Positions 25,789 to 34,959 of a DNA stretch of 64,000 nucleotides are shown here, piece after piece. Origin of the DNA: OCS116 sp051531935 (GTDB taxonomy: Bacteria; Pseudomonadota; Alphaproteobacteria; Rhizobiales; OSC116). A program made the position numbers and the translations under genes. The DNA is taken from the NCBI GenBank assembly GCA_051531935.1, contig JAOPTR010000001.1, positions 1 through 64,000 of the forward strand, in the 5' to 3' direction. Every line of letters begins with the position of its first letter. The stretch's first letter is position 1. The notes under the pieces are model-generated. The model saw only the letters and a list, made by a program, of their open reading frames with translations, searched no databases and was not told where the DNA came from.

Positions 25789-26526
25789 TCATTTAACCGT
25801 TTCAATATATTCTAATGCCGTCATTTGGTGGTATGTCACACGGTCATATTGTAGTTTAACAGGGCTTGGGTCTACAATTTCTATCGGCAAATAGTTTTGT
25901 TGTGCAATATCGAGCGCCATTTGTGTGATGTTAACACTGAAACTTGTACCCATGAAAATAATTTTGTCGGCATTATACATCCGTTCATGGGCTTCGTTTA
26001 TTCGATATAATTCAGTATATAACTCGTCAAAAAGCAAAACATACGGCTTATAGCTAATGTCTTTTTGGGGCTTTTGATCGACAATTTTAAACATGTCCAA
26101 CAAGGCAGGTATCAGCTCTGCATCTGGTAAATTCTCATCTAACAAATCATAAGGCGCTGTAAACAATTCGACATCATCACCTTGCTCATGATAAGTCGTC
26201 ATTTTATCCAAACGGCCATGTATAGATATATAGTCTGCATTTCCCGCTTTGCCATCTAGCCCATCAATATTTTGGGTGATGAGGTTTTTATCGGCAAGCC
26301 AATAATGCACAGCGTTTGGCCCATGGTTACGGTAAGTAGCAAAACGCTTATAATACCATAGCAAAAACTGTGCAGGGTTATGCTTATACATATGGCGTGT
26401 TGCCATTTGTTGTGGCGTGTAGTTTTTAGAGCCTATCGTCCAAAAACCATCTTCCCCACGAAATGTAGGAATGCCGCTTTGGGCGCTCACCCCTGCCCCT
26501 GTTATGTATAAAATATTAGATGTAAT
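25789..26526 (-). CDS. Zinc-less Sir2-like NAD-binding protein with probable ATT start
   Basis: The 245-residue sirtuin-fold protein retains GAGVSAQSGIPTFRG (NAD loop), TQNIDGL, an HG catalytic histidine (SIHGRLDK), PYVLLFDE and GTSFSVNIT. The two CxxC pairs of the zinc module are absent: the stretch after HG has no cysteine at all. The GTG at 26490 would cut into the NAD loop (it encodes the Val of GAGV). Upstream, the same frame encodes TSNILYITGAG, and the only plausible initiator is ATT (26524-26526), eight bases behind AAGGGAG. A stop codon closes the frame just above. Deacylase, ADP-ribosyl transfer or NAD-hydrolysing roles are all possible; position between ftsZ and bamD gives no direct clue. 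Confidence 0.8.
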   Translation of the reverse strand: MTSNILYITGAGVSAQSGIPTFRGEDGFWTIGSKNYTPQQMATRHMYKHNPAQFLLWYYKRFATYRNHGPNAVHYWLADKNLITQNIDGLDGKAGNADYISIHGRLDKMTTYHEQGDDVELFTAPYDLLDENLPDAELIPALLDMFKIVDQKPQKDISYKPYVLLFDELYTELYRINEAHERMYNADKIIFMGTSFSVNITQMALDIAQQNYLPIEIVDPSPVKLQYDRVTYHQMTALEYIETVK

Positions 26527-26575
26527 TGCTGAAACTCCCTTGCATCAACTTAGCAGAACTCCATGCCAACGCCAT

Positions 26576-26609
26576 AAAAAAAGGAGCCAAGCAATGCTCA
26601 ACTCCTTTT
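26576..26609 (-). terminator. Terminator downstream of ftsZ
   Basis: On the minus strand, AAAAGGAG (26609-26602) pairs with CTCCTTTT (26586-26579) and is followed by further T to 26576. The 15-base loop contains a small AGC-AAT-GCT sub-hairpin. It lies 27 bases past the ftsZ stop and should end the division-gene transcript before the Sir2-like gene. Confidence 0.8.
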
Positions 26610-26635
26610 AAAATTATTGTATTGAATAACTAAGT

Positions 26636-28366
26636 TTAGTTATTTTGTCTGCGTAGGAAAGCAGGGATTTCTAGGTTCGGAGCTTCCTCAGTTGCAGCAG
26701 GTTGTGCTGCTGGTGCAGGCTGTGCTGCTGGTGCAGGTTGTGGGTCTGATGCGCGCATTTGCGGCTGAGCCACTTCTTCTTGCGGCATTTGATTTTGTGC
26801 GCCATCTACCAAGCCATTGTCTTTACGGCCAAGGCCTACATTTGCAAGACGATCAAAAAAGCCATTGCGCTTTGCAGTAGGTTCTGGTGCAGGAGCAGGT
26901 GCTTGTTGTTTCACTTCTTGTGCTTGGCGAATTTCACGTTGGGCAACAGGTGGGAAATCATCAGTGCGCAACGCATGTGCAGGGCTTTGTTGAGCTAAGT
27001 TAGCACGTGGTGTGCTGTTGCCAACATTAGCAGCTACGCGGCCTTGAGCTTGGTTAGATAAAGGTCTCACTTGTGGTTGCGGCGCTTGTCTCGTCATTGC
27101 CGGCGCAGGGCGTGCTGCCACTGGGCGTTTCACTTCAAAGTTACCAGATTTTGGTTCGGTTGGCATTTCGGCATTTAAATTTGGTTGTGCCATACGCATG
27201 CCAGCTTTTTCAACACTGTCCGTTGCGCTCATACGTCTCACTTCAACATTTTCGTTGCGTGGTTGTATGGTGGCTTTTGGTGCTTCAATTGGCGCACGTG
27301 CTGCAGGTGCAGCCGTTGGTGCCGCTGCTTTTTGCACTGGCGGTTTGCCAAATGTACTTGCAGGTTGGGTGTTAGAATTATCCAAACCCATAAGTGCGTT
27401 TTCTTTGTCGATGCCAGTGGCAACAACAGATACACGCATAGCGCCATCTAATGAATCATCAAATGTTGCACCTAAAATAATATTTGCTTCTGGGTCAACT
27501 TCACTGCGAATACGAGATGCAGCTTCATCAACTTCATAAAGTGTTAGATCGCTACCGCCAGTGATGCTAATCAATAGGCCTTTAGCGCCTTTCATAGATA
27601 CATCATCAAGCAATGGGTTAGAAATTGCAGCTTCAGCAGCTTCAATAGCACGTTTTTCGCCAGCAGATTCGCCAGTTCCCATCATGGCTTTACCCATGTC
27701 TTTCATAATTGAACGCACATCTGCAAAGTCCAAATTAATCAGGCCTTCTTTAACCATTAAATCTGTAATGCCAGAAACACCGCTCATAAGCACTTGGTCG
27801 GCCATGGCAAAAGCATCGGAGAAAGTTGTATTTTCGTTCGCGATGCGGAATAAGTTTTGATTCGGAATAACAATAAGTGTGTCGACATGTTGCTCAAGCT
27901 CGGTAATGCCGCGCTCTGCAATGTCCATACGGCGCGCACCTTCAAATTGGAAAGGCTTCGTTACAACACCAACAGTTAGTATATCAAGCTCACGTGCTGC
28001 GCGGGCAATAACAGGTGCTGCACCTGTACCAGTGCCGCCGCCCATGCCTGCTGTGATAAAGCACATATGCGAATCTTGCATGCAATCTGCAATGTCTGGT
28101 AGGCTATCTTCGGCCGCTGCTGCGCCAATTTCAGGCCGTGACCCAGCACCCAAACCTTCGGTAATCATTGTGCCAAGTTGAATTTGACGTTCGACTTTAG
28201 ATTGCGCCAATGCCTGAGCATCGGTATTTGCAACAACAAATTCTACACCTGCAAGACCTTGAGCAGCCATGTTATTAACGGCATTGCCGCCAGCTCCACC
28301 AACACCAAAAACGGTGATACGCGGTTTTAATTCTCTTAGCTCGGGCATTTGAATATTTATTGTCAT
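26636..28366 (-). CDS. ftsZ: Cell division protein FtsZ
   Basis: This is the 576-residue tubulin-like GTPase that forms the division ring. The GTPase core (about 1-320) has FGVGGAGGNAVNNM, the tubulin signature GGGTGTGAAPV and the T7 loop NLDFADVRSIM. A long Pro/Ala/Gln-rich linker (about 325-555) follows, as is common in alphaproteobacteria, with the C-terminal peptide EIPAFLRRQ that binds FtsA. ATG 28366 behind AGAGG is preferred; a GTG lies directly upstream. It has its own terminator and is separated from ftsA by the oppositely oriented mepB. Confidence 0.97.
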   Translation of the reverse strand: MTINIQMPELRELKPRITVFGVGGAGGNAVNNMAAQGLAGVEFVVANTDAQALAQSKVERQIQLGTMITEGLGAGSRPEIGAAAAEDSLPDIADCMQDSHMCFITAGMGGGTGTGAAPVIARAARELDILTVGVVTKPFQFEGARRMDIAERGITELEQHVDTLIVIPNQNLFRIANENTTFSDAFAMADQVLMSGVSGITDLMVKEGLINLDFADVRSIMKDMGKAMMGTGESAGEKRAIEAAEAAISNPLLDDVSMKGAKGLLISITGGSDLTLYEVDEAASRIRSEVDPEANIILGATFDDSLDGAMRVSVVATGIDKENALMGLDNSNTQPASTFGKPPVQKAAAPTAAPAARAPIEAPKATIQPRNENVEVRRMSATDSVEKAGMRMAQPNLNAEMPTEPKSGNFEVKRPVAARPAPAMTRQAPQPQVRPLSNQAQGRVAANVGNSTPRANLAQQSPAHALRTDDFPPVAQREIRQAQEVKQQAPAPAPEPTAKRNGFFDRLANVGLGRKDNGLVDGAQNQMPQEEVAQPQMRASDPQPAPAAQPAPAAQPAATEEAPNLEIPAFLRRQNN

Positions 28367-28505
28367 CACTAACCTCTAGTCTTGAAATGTTCACTTATAC
28401 TAGGCTAATGTCTACTATAATATGGTTATCAAATTGTTAATTTCGTATCTTTTTTAGAATTTATTAACGCTGATTTTTAATTAAATTTTAGGAAAATTTT
28501 TATAA

Positions 28506-29012
28506 ATGGGAAATATCTTGTTCGAACAAAATCTTAAACATCTTACCAAAAATTTATTTGAATTATGTGGCTATAATGTGGCTACCCCCCTTATAGATGC
28601 CGAAAGTAGCGAATATGGAGCAGGCACATATATAGTTAACAACCGTAAAATCATCACCCGCACCGCAAAAATTACGCCCAAAAAAGTCGGGCAATTTGTA
28701 GCCATTTGGCAGCGCGATAAAAACGGCATCACCCAACCGCAACATATTGAGGGTGAATTTGATTTGATGATAATTAACTGCCAAAACGGCACTCAATTTG
28801 GGCAATTCATTTTCCCAAAATCGGCATTGGCAAAATATGGCATCATAGCCACAGAAACAAAACGCGGTAAAAACGGCATGCGCGTTTATCCACCTTGGGA
28901 CGTGGCAATTAACAAACAAGCCATTAAAACCCAAACTTGGCAGCTAAATTATTTTCTAGATATAAGTAATAATGTCGATATTACCCGCGCCCAACAGCTT
29001 TACGCCAATTGA
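28506..29012 (+). CDS. mepB: MepB-family protein
   Basis: The 168-residue soluble protein resembles the MepB family, named after a gene in the Staphylococcus mepRAB locus whose function is unknown. Characteristic stretches are ESSEYGAGTYIVNNRKIITRTAKITPKKVGQFV, LMIINCQNGTQFGQFIFPKSALAKYGI and GKNGMRVYPPWD. AGGAAAA lies upstream of the ATG. It is on the plus strand between ftsA and ftsZ, inside an otherwise minus-strand division cluster, which suggests insertion. Confidence 0.82.
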   Translation: MGNILFEQNLKHLTKNLFELCGYNVATPLIDAESSEYGAGTYIVNNRKIITRTAKITPKKVGQFVAIWQRDKNGITQPQHIEGEFDLMIINCQNGTQFGQFIFPKSALAKYGIIATETKRGKNGMRVYPPWDVAINKQAIKTQTWQLNYFLDISNNVDITRAQQLYAN

Positions 29013-29051
29013 ATTTGAGCTTTATTTCTAAAAGTGGTTTTAAACGATTGT

Positions 29052-30362
29052 TTAGAAATCGTTCTTAATCCAATTTGCCATGCGGGAAAAAATTCCTGCA
29101 TTGGCAACTTGTTTTTGCACTTGGTCAGTTTGGGCATTGTTTAGTGCCAAAGGTCGGCTACCTGCATAAGCAAGCAAGCCTGTGGCAGTCGCAAAACTTG
29201 GGTCTACATAATCGCCATTTAGCCCTGCAATGGTTAGCGGTTTGCCAATGCGCACTTGGCGGCCAAGTTTACGTGCTGCAATTTCTCGCACGCCCGTCAG
29301 TTGGCTTGCGCCACCCGTTAATACCACACGGTGGCCAGCAACATCACCATATCCACTTGCATCCAACCGATCTCGGATAATCTCGAATGTTTCTTCGATG
29401 CGTGGCTCAATAATGCCTGTTAACAGCGATTTTTCAATGTCTTGATGTTCCCAGTCTTCTTCGCCTAACATAGGAATTCTAATTAATTCATGATCATCCG
29501 TCGCACCTGCAATGGCCGAGCCGTGCAAAATCTTTGCGCGTTCCGCATGGGCAATTTGGGTATTAAGCCCGCGTGCCAAATCAATCGTTACATTATGCCC
29601 ACCAATGGCAATCATATCTGTAAAAATAAAACGGCCTTCGAAAAATACTGAAATTGATGTTGATCCTGCACCCATGTCGATACATGTAACGCCTAAGTCC
29701 ATCTCATCTTCGACCAAACATGCCAAGCCCGAAGCATAAGCAGCCACCACAAAATCTTGTATTTTCAAATGGCATTTTTCGATACACAGTTTTAAATTTC
29801 GTAATGGCCCAGTGTCGGCACTTACCACATGCATGTCGACGCCTAAATTATCGCCAAACATTCCGCGAGGGTCGGTAATGCCTCTATTGCCATCCATCGA
29901 AAATGCAACAGGCACAGTGTGTAATATGGCACGGTCTAGTTGATGGCTTTGGCGCTCACCCTCTTCGACCACGTGGCACATATCGGCATCAGTAACTTGC
30001 TCGCCTGCTATTTTAATTTCAATGTCATAAATATCACTACGCGCGCGGCCGCCAGATACGTTCACAATCACTTCTGAAACACGTACATTGGCTTCTTTTT
30101 CGGCAGCGGCAACCGCATTACGAATGGAATGTTCGGCTTGCTCCATATCCATAACATTGCCAGCTTTAATGCCTTGGGAACGGGTATAACCAACACCTAA
30201 TACATGAATTTGATGACGCGCACCGCGTAACCCTGGCCAATTGCTCGATTGACCAATTTTTGCAATCATGCAGGTTATCTTACTTGTACCAATATCCAAT
30301 ATCGCCACAAATGGCTGTTTGCTCGCTGTTTTTGGCGCTATCGGCATATTAATAATGGTCAT
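29052..30362 (-). CDS. ftsA: Cell division protein FtsA
   Basis: The 436-residue actin-like protein tethers FtsZ to the membrane. ATPase motifs are LDIGTSKITCMIAK (phosphate 1), CIDMGAGSTSISVF (phosphate 2) and VVLTGGASQL (adenosine). The SHS2/1C insertion begins near IHVLGVGYTRSQGIKAGNV. The C-terminus (FSRMANWIKNDF) is the amphipathic membrane-targeting helix. It starts 25 bases after ftsQ. Confidence 0.96.
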   Translation of the reverse strand: MTIINMPIAPKTASKQPFVAILDIGTSKITCMIAKIGQSSNWPGLRGARHQIHVLGVGYTRSQGIKAGNVMDMEQAEHSIRNAVAAAEKEANVRVSEVIVNVSGGRARSDIYDIEIKIAGEQVTDADMCHVVEEGERQSHQLDRAILHTVPVAFSMDGNRGITDPRGMFGDNLGVDMHVVSADTGPLRNLKLCIEKCHLKIQDFVVAAYASGLACLVEDEMDLGVTCIDMGAGSTSISVFFEGRFIFTDMIAIGGHNVTIDLARGLNTQIAHAERAKILHGSAIAGATDDHELIRIPMLGEEDWEHQDIEKSLLTGIIEPRIEETFEIIRDRLDASGYGDVAGHRVVLTGGASQLTGVREIAARKLGRQVRIGKPLTIAGLNGDYVDPSFATATGLLAYAGSRPLALNNAQTDQVQKQVANAGIFSRMANWIKNDF

Positions 30363-30387
30363 AATCGTTACTCTTTACTTTTAACTT

Positions 30388-31659
30388 TTATTTCTTGGTA
30401 TCTTTTAATTCTTGTTTGGCTTCTAAATAGGCTTTGGCGGTCGCATCATCCATGCCAATCCGCACGCGGTCTTTCAAACGAAAGTCGATAATATTAATAC
30501 CTCGGCTGAATATATCCTGATCCAAAATCATCCGTTCTAAATCAGCAAGCATGGATTCTGGTTTTTCTGCAGGCAATAATATATGAATGCCATTCTTTAA
30601 ATCCATATCCCAACGGCGCTTACCCACCCGCACAAGCGCACGGATATGTTCAAAAATCTCAGGGCGTTCTTCTAGCGCGCTCAACAGGCCAAGTGCTTCA
30701 GTTGCAGCGCCCTCGCCAACAATTAGCGGCAGCAAATGATAGCCATGTAAGACTTTATCAGCTACCAAAACACCATTTCTATCGACCAAATGATGCTTGC
30801 CATCAATTTGCCAAATCGCAAATGGTTCGCGCTCAATAATTTTAATTTCAAGTCTATCTGGAAAAATCGTTTGCACTTCGGCTTCTGCCACCCAGCCAAT
30901 TTTTTCGATGCGGGCTTTGGCGGCTTCGACATCAAAACTTAAGAGCGGCGTGCCAATTTTTACATTAAGTGCATCTAAAATTTCTTTTTTACTCGAATGT
31001 TGGCGGTTATAAAGCTTAACTTCATTCACGCTCACACCAGCCGCGCCCGACCATTCACCAATTTTTTCGATGATATCATGTTTGATAACGGCAATTTGCC
31101 CATTACGATATAAAATGGCTGCGGTAAAAATTAAAACCGCAACAAGTACCGAATTAACAATGCTGCGCAAACTTGTATTGAATAAGTTAGATTGCTCAAA
31201 CCGCAGCGACATATGTGTATAGCTACGCTTTACAGCAGTAATCACACGGCTAAATGGGCTCCACAATATAATGGCAATGCCTTTAAGGATATTCTTTGTG
31301 CGGCTTGCCTGTTTATCAATAGAGCTTTGCTTAACAGCGGCATTTTGGTTTGCCACTTCAATATTTGCTGATAACTGGTTTAAATGTTGGGTATGGGATT
31401 GCTGATTTTGATTAACCGTTGCGTCTTGCTTTTGTTGATTATGGCCGTCCTGATGCGGGCGAATAAAACGATCATCCACATTAAAGCCATCTTCACGATT
31501 ATAAATATATTCTTGATTGCTACGGTGGGTATTTGCAGACGCGCCGACACGCTCCGAAACTTGATGTCGCAGATCAGCCTGCCGAAAATCGGCTTGTTTT
31601 AAATCAGGTTTACGCGTTTTTATGGCGCTACCTTTATATCGGCCTTTGCCTGTTTGCAT
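30388..31659 (-). CDS. ftsQ: Cell division protein FtsQ with long cytoplasmic N-terminus
   Basis: The 423-residue bitopic protein links the FtsBL complex to the divisome. A Gln/Asn/His-rich cytoplasmic region of about 170 residues precedes the single membrane helix (SVLVAVLIFTAAILY). The periplasmic POTRA domain (VNEVKLYNRQHSSKKEIL) and FtsQ beta domain (ERMILDQDIFSRGINIIDFRLKDRVRI) follow. The cytoplasmic part is unusually long. Both available ATGs (31659, 31680) lie inside the 3' end of ddl, so the genes overlap by about 40 to 61 bases; I prefer 31659. Confidence 0.9.
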   Translation of the reverse strand: MQTGKGRYKGSAIKTRKPDLKQADFRQADLRHQVSERVGASANTHRSNQEYIYNREDGFNVDDRFIRPHQDGHNQQKQDATVNQNQQSHTQHLNQLSANIEVANQNAAVKQSSIDKQASRTKNILKGIAIILWSPFSRVITAVKRSYTHMSLRFEQSNLFNTSLRSIVNSVLVAVLIFTAAILYRNGQIAVIKHDIIEKIGEWSGAAGVSVNEVKLYNRQHSSKKEILDALNVKIGTPLLSFDVEAAKARIEKIGWVAEAEVQTIFPDRLEIKIIEREPFAIWQIDGKHHLVDRNGVLVADKVLHGYHLLPLIVGEGAATEALGLLSALEERPEIFEHIRALVRVGKRRWDMDLKNGIHILLPAEKPESMLADLERMILDQDIFSRGINIIDFRLKDRVRIGMDDATAKAYLEAKQELKDTKK

Positions 31660-32639
31660 TTTGCTTGTTCCACCATCCATGCAACGAATTTTTCAAAACT
31701 AATTCCAAGCTTTTGTGCTTGTTCTGGAGCGAGTGACGACCCTGTCATTCCGGGTTGCGTATTCACCTCAAGGCAAATCAGCTCATCATTAGCGCCTTGG
31801 CTGTCATCATATCGCCAGTCAACCCGCGCGACACCTGTACAGCCCAAAACTTCACATGCTTTAACTGACCATTTCATTATATCTTGGTAAATATTTGGTT
31901 TAATTTTTGCAGGAACTATATGAGTCGAGCCACCTTCGGCATATTTTCCTTCAAAATCATAAAATTCTGTATTGGAGATAATGTCAGTCACCGCAAGCGC
32001 TCTATTGCCCATCACCGTGCAGGTCAGTTCACGCCCTGCAACATATTTTTCGGCAAGCATATCGTCACTTAGCGACCATTCTGTGGTAGCAAGTTCTTGT
32101 GGTGGCTGGTTAGTGCCACGCTCCACAATAAACACCCCAAATGACGAGCCATCTGCCACAGGTTTAAGCACATAAGGCGGTTCCATCACATGTTCCTTGG
32201 CCGCGTCAAAACGGTTGATAACTTTACCCTCAGCGATCGGAATGCCAACAGATGCAAACATTTGACGTGCCACATTTTTATCCATCGCCATTGCCGAGGC
32301 CAAAACATCACTATGTGTATAGGGAATACCCATAATTTCTAGTAAGCCCTGAATATGCCCGTCTTCGCCAAATGGGCCATGTAAGGCATTAAAACATACA
32401 TCTGGTTTTAAGGTGGCAAGTTGGCTTGCGACATCGCGGCCGACATCTATTTTTGTAACTTTATAACCGACATTTTCAAGTGCAGTTGCACACGCATCAC
32501 CCGACCATATGCTGACAGGCCGCTCGGCAGACCACCCGCCCATTAGCACCGCCACATGAGTATTTTTAGGCGCGCGTTGTAATTTCTTTAAATCTATAAT
32601 CGCGTCTATTTCGGATTTTGGTAGGGTAATGTCTGTCAT
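31620..32639 (-). CDS. ddl: D-alanine--D-alanine ligase
   Basis: This 339-residue ATP-grasp enzyme makes the D-Ala-D-Ala dipeptide for MurF. It shows VLMGGWSAERPVS (N-terminal), HGPFGEDGHIQGLLE, YTHSDVLASAMAMDK, KPVADGSSFGVF (ATP-binding lysine) and LEVNTQPGMTGSS (metal site). Its start overlaps the murB stop by four bases. Confidence 0.96.
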   Translation of the reverse strand: MTDITLPKSEIDAIIDLKKLQRAPKNTHVAVLMGGWSAERPVSIWSGDACATALENVGYKVTKIDVGRDVASQLATLKPDVCFNALHGPFGEDGHIQGLLEIMGIPYTHSDVLASAMAMDKNVARQMFASVGIPIAEGKVINRFDAAKEHVMEPPYVLKPVADGSSFGVFIVERGTNQPPQELATTEWSLSDDMLAEKYVAGRELTCTVMGNRALAVTDIISNTEFYDFEGKYAEGGSTHIVPAKIKPNIYQDIMKWSVKACEVLGCTGVARVDWRYDDSQGANDELICLEVNTQPGMTGSSLAPEQAQKLGISFEKFVAWMVEQAKCKQAKADIKVAP

Positions 32640-33541
32640 ATTTTTTTGCCCACACGCTTAATTTCCCAATGCAAATCTGTGCCGGTATCTGCCTTCACTT
32701 TGGCTTTGACCATGTCGCCCAAATCCTCAATATCGGTTGCGGTTGCATCGCCCATATTTATCAAAAAATTGGTGTGCATTTCACTCACCTGCGCACCACC
32801 ATTTATATGCCCCCGAAAGCCCGCTTCATCTACATATTTCCAAGCGCTTTTATCATCTGGATTTTTAAATGTGCTGCCTCCAGTACGGCTTTTAATCGGC
32901 TGTGCGGCTTCGCGCAAGTCGGTCACTTTATCCATTTCGGCTTTAATCACGGCTTGTTGTTGTGGCTTGCCTTCAAATAATGCCGATATAAATATATAAT
33001 CCTCTGGCACACTGCAATGGCGATAGTCAAAACCCATATCGGCAAGGCTTAAAACGTGTATATTGCCTTGCCCATCAACCGCGCGGCACTCAACCAATAT
33101 GTCTTTAATCTCGGCACCATGAGCGCCTGCATTCATACGTAATGCACCACCAATAGCACCAGGCACGCCTTTTAAAAATGCAAACCCCGCTAGGCCCTCA
33201 TCATAAGCAACTTTGGCTACCCGCGCATCGGACATACCCGCTCCTGCTAGAATTTGATGATTTCCAATTGCGCTCGCTTTACCAAACCCGCGACCAAGCT
33301 TAATAACCACGCCTGCCACACCGCCATCGCGGATGAGCATATTCGACCCCATGCCGACTAACATAACATGCACGTCAGCAGGTTTATTTTTGAGAAAATG
33401 CACCAAATCGTCTTCGTCTTCGGGTGTAAATAATACATCCGCAGCACCACCAACCCGAAACCAAGTTAGTTTAGCCAAATCGGCATTCTCTTTATATTTC
33501 CCACGTACATTTGGTAAAAGGTCAATTGTGGTCTTGGACAT
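32636..33541 (-). CDS. murB: UDP-N-acetylenolpyruvoylglucosamine reductase
   Basis: The 301-residue FAD enzyme completes UDP-MurNAc synthesis. The FAD domain shows TWFRVGGAADVLF and VGMGSNMLIRDGGVAGVVI, and the catalytic serine lies in GGSTFKNP. The shorter C-terminal domain and the YRHC motif in FDYRHCSVP fit the type II subfamily. It lies two bases after murC and overlaps ddl. Confidence 0.95.
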   Translation of the reverse strand: MSKTTIDLLPNVRGKYKENADLAKLTWFRVGGAADVLFTPEDEDDLVHFLKNKPADVHVMLVGMGSNMLIRDGGVAGVVIKLGRGFGKASAIGNHQILAGAGMSDARVAKVAYDEGLAGFAFLKGVPGAIGGALRMNAGAHGAEIKDILVECRAVDGQGNIHVLSLADMGFDYRHCSVPEDYIFISALFEGKPQQQAVIKAEMDKVTDLREAAQPIKSRTGGSTFKNPDDKSAWKYVDEAGFRGHINGGAQVSEMHTNFLINMGDATATDIEDLGDMVKAKVKADTGTDLHWEIKRVGKKI

Positions 33542-33543
33542 AA

Positions 33544-34947
33544 TCAGCCCTCATCATTCAAAATATTTGGCATGGCGTTCGCCCATGCGCTAATGCTGCC
33601 TGCACCACAGAACACTACAAAATCATCGGGTTTTGCAATTTGGGCTAACATTTCTGGCAATTCGTCTTGATGCTCAATTGTCATCACGTCCCTGTGGCCA
33701 TTGCGCCTTGTTGCATCGGCTAAATGAATATGGTCAAAGCCTTCAATCAAGTCTTCACCCGCTTCAAATACAGGACAAATTATCACGGTATCTGCATCAT
33801 TAAAGCAAGTGGAAAAATCATTAAACAAATCGCGCAAGCGGGTATATCTGTGAGGTTGTACAATGGCAATTACATTGCGTTCAGAGGCATCTCTGGCCGC
33901 GCGCAATACTGCGCTAATTTCAACAGGGTGATGGGCATAATCATCAAAAAATGCTGCGCCATTCCAGACGCCCGTTTTGGTAAAGCGGCGCTTCACACCT
34001 TTAAAGCCTGCAAGGCCTGTTTTTATAGCTTCTGGCGTTACACCCATATTAATTGCCACAGCAATCGCTGCAACGGCATTAGATACATTATGCTGCCCTG
34101 GCATTGGCAAGCGCACTTGTTCAATTTTAGTTATAATGCCCGTTTTACGATCATGTATTTCGATGTCGAAAATACTATCGCCTTGTTTATAGCTTAAGTT
34201 GTGATAGCGAACATCCGCTTGGCGGCTTTCGCCATAGGTGACAATGCGTTTATCATCAATGCGCCCGACCAATGCTTGCACTTCTGGATGGTCAATACAC
34301 ATAACTGCGAAACCGTAAAAAGGCACTTTTTCAACAAAGCCTTTAAACGCATCTTTAAGCGTATCAAAATCACCATAATGGTCTAAATGTTCAGGGTCTA
34401 TATTCGTCACCACTGCCACTTCGGCAGGCAGCTTCATAAATGAGCCGTCGCTTTCATCAGCTTCGACCACCATCCACTCGCCAGAGCCTAATTTGGCATT
34501 GGTGCCATAGTCGTTAATAATGCCGCCATTAATAACCGACGCATCAAATTCTGCCGCTTCCAATACACACGCAATGAGCGATGTTGTGGTGGTTTTACCA
34601 TGTGTGCCTGCCACGGTTACGCAGCTTTTAAGGCGCATAAGTTCGGCAAGCATTTCGGCACGGCGCACAATAGGAATATATTGCGAACGCGCAGCAACAA
34701 GCTCGGCATTATCGGGTTTAATGGCCGATGAAACCACAAGAACCGCGGCTTCAGCTACATTTTGTGCCTCATGCCCCACCCAAACTTTTACACCCATATC
34801 GCGCAAACGCGTTACATTGGCGTTTTCGCCTTGGTCACTGCCTTGTACGGTATAGCCTAAATTATGCAACACTTCTGCAATGCCGCTCATGCCAATGCCG
34901 CCAATGCCAACAAAATGTATGGCGCCCACTTCTTCTGGTGATTTCAT
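33544..34947 (-). CDS. murC: UDP-N-acetylmuramate--L-alanine ligase
   Basis: The product is a 467-residue Mur ligase. The N-terminal Rossmann domain has HFVGIGGIGMSGIAEVL, the ATP loop is AGTHGKTTTTSL (about 110), and the central domain has EADESDGSF and NIDPEHLDHYG. The C-terminal domain starts at FDDYAHHPVEI. It adds L-Ala to UDP-MurNAc in the cytosol. Confidence 0.97.
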   Translation of the reverse strand: MKSPEEVGAIHFVGIGGIGMSGIAEVLHNLGYTVQGSDQGENANVTRLRDMGVKVWVGHEAQNVAEAAVLVVSSAIKPDNAELVAARSQYIPIVRRAEMLAELMRLKSCVTVAGTHGKTTTTSLIACVLEAAEFDASVINGGIINDYGTNAKLGSGEWMVVEADESDGSFMKLPAEVAVVTNIDPEHLDHYGDFDTLKDAFKGFVEKVPFYGFAVMCIDHPEVQALVGRIDDKRIVTYGESRQADVRYHNLSYKQGDSIFDIEIHDRKTGIITKIEQVRLPMPGQHNVSNAVAAIAVAINMGVTPEAIKTGLAGFKGVKRRFTKTGVWNGAAFFDDYAHHPVEISAVLRAARDASERNVIAIVQPHRYTRLRDLFNDFSTCFNDADTVIICPVFEAGEDLIEGFDHIHLADATRRNGHRDVMTIEHQDELPEMLAQIAKPDDFVVFCGAGSISAWANAMPNILNDEG

Positions 34948-34959
34948 AACTGCCTCATT

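Noticed and set aside
25789..26526. Sir2-based antiphage defence system
   Set aside because: No TIR, Argonaute, HerA or STAND partner is nearby, and the flanks are housekeeping genes.
29043..29063. 7-bp hairpin over the ftsA stop codon
   Set aside because: No T run on either strand and it includes coding bases, so I do not call it a terminator.
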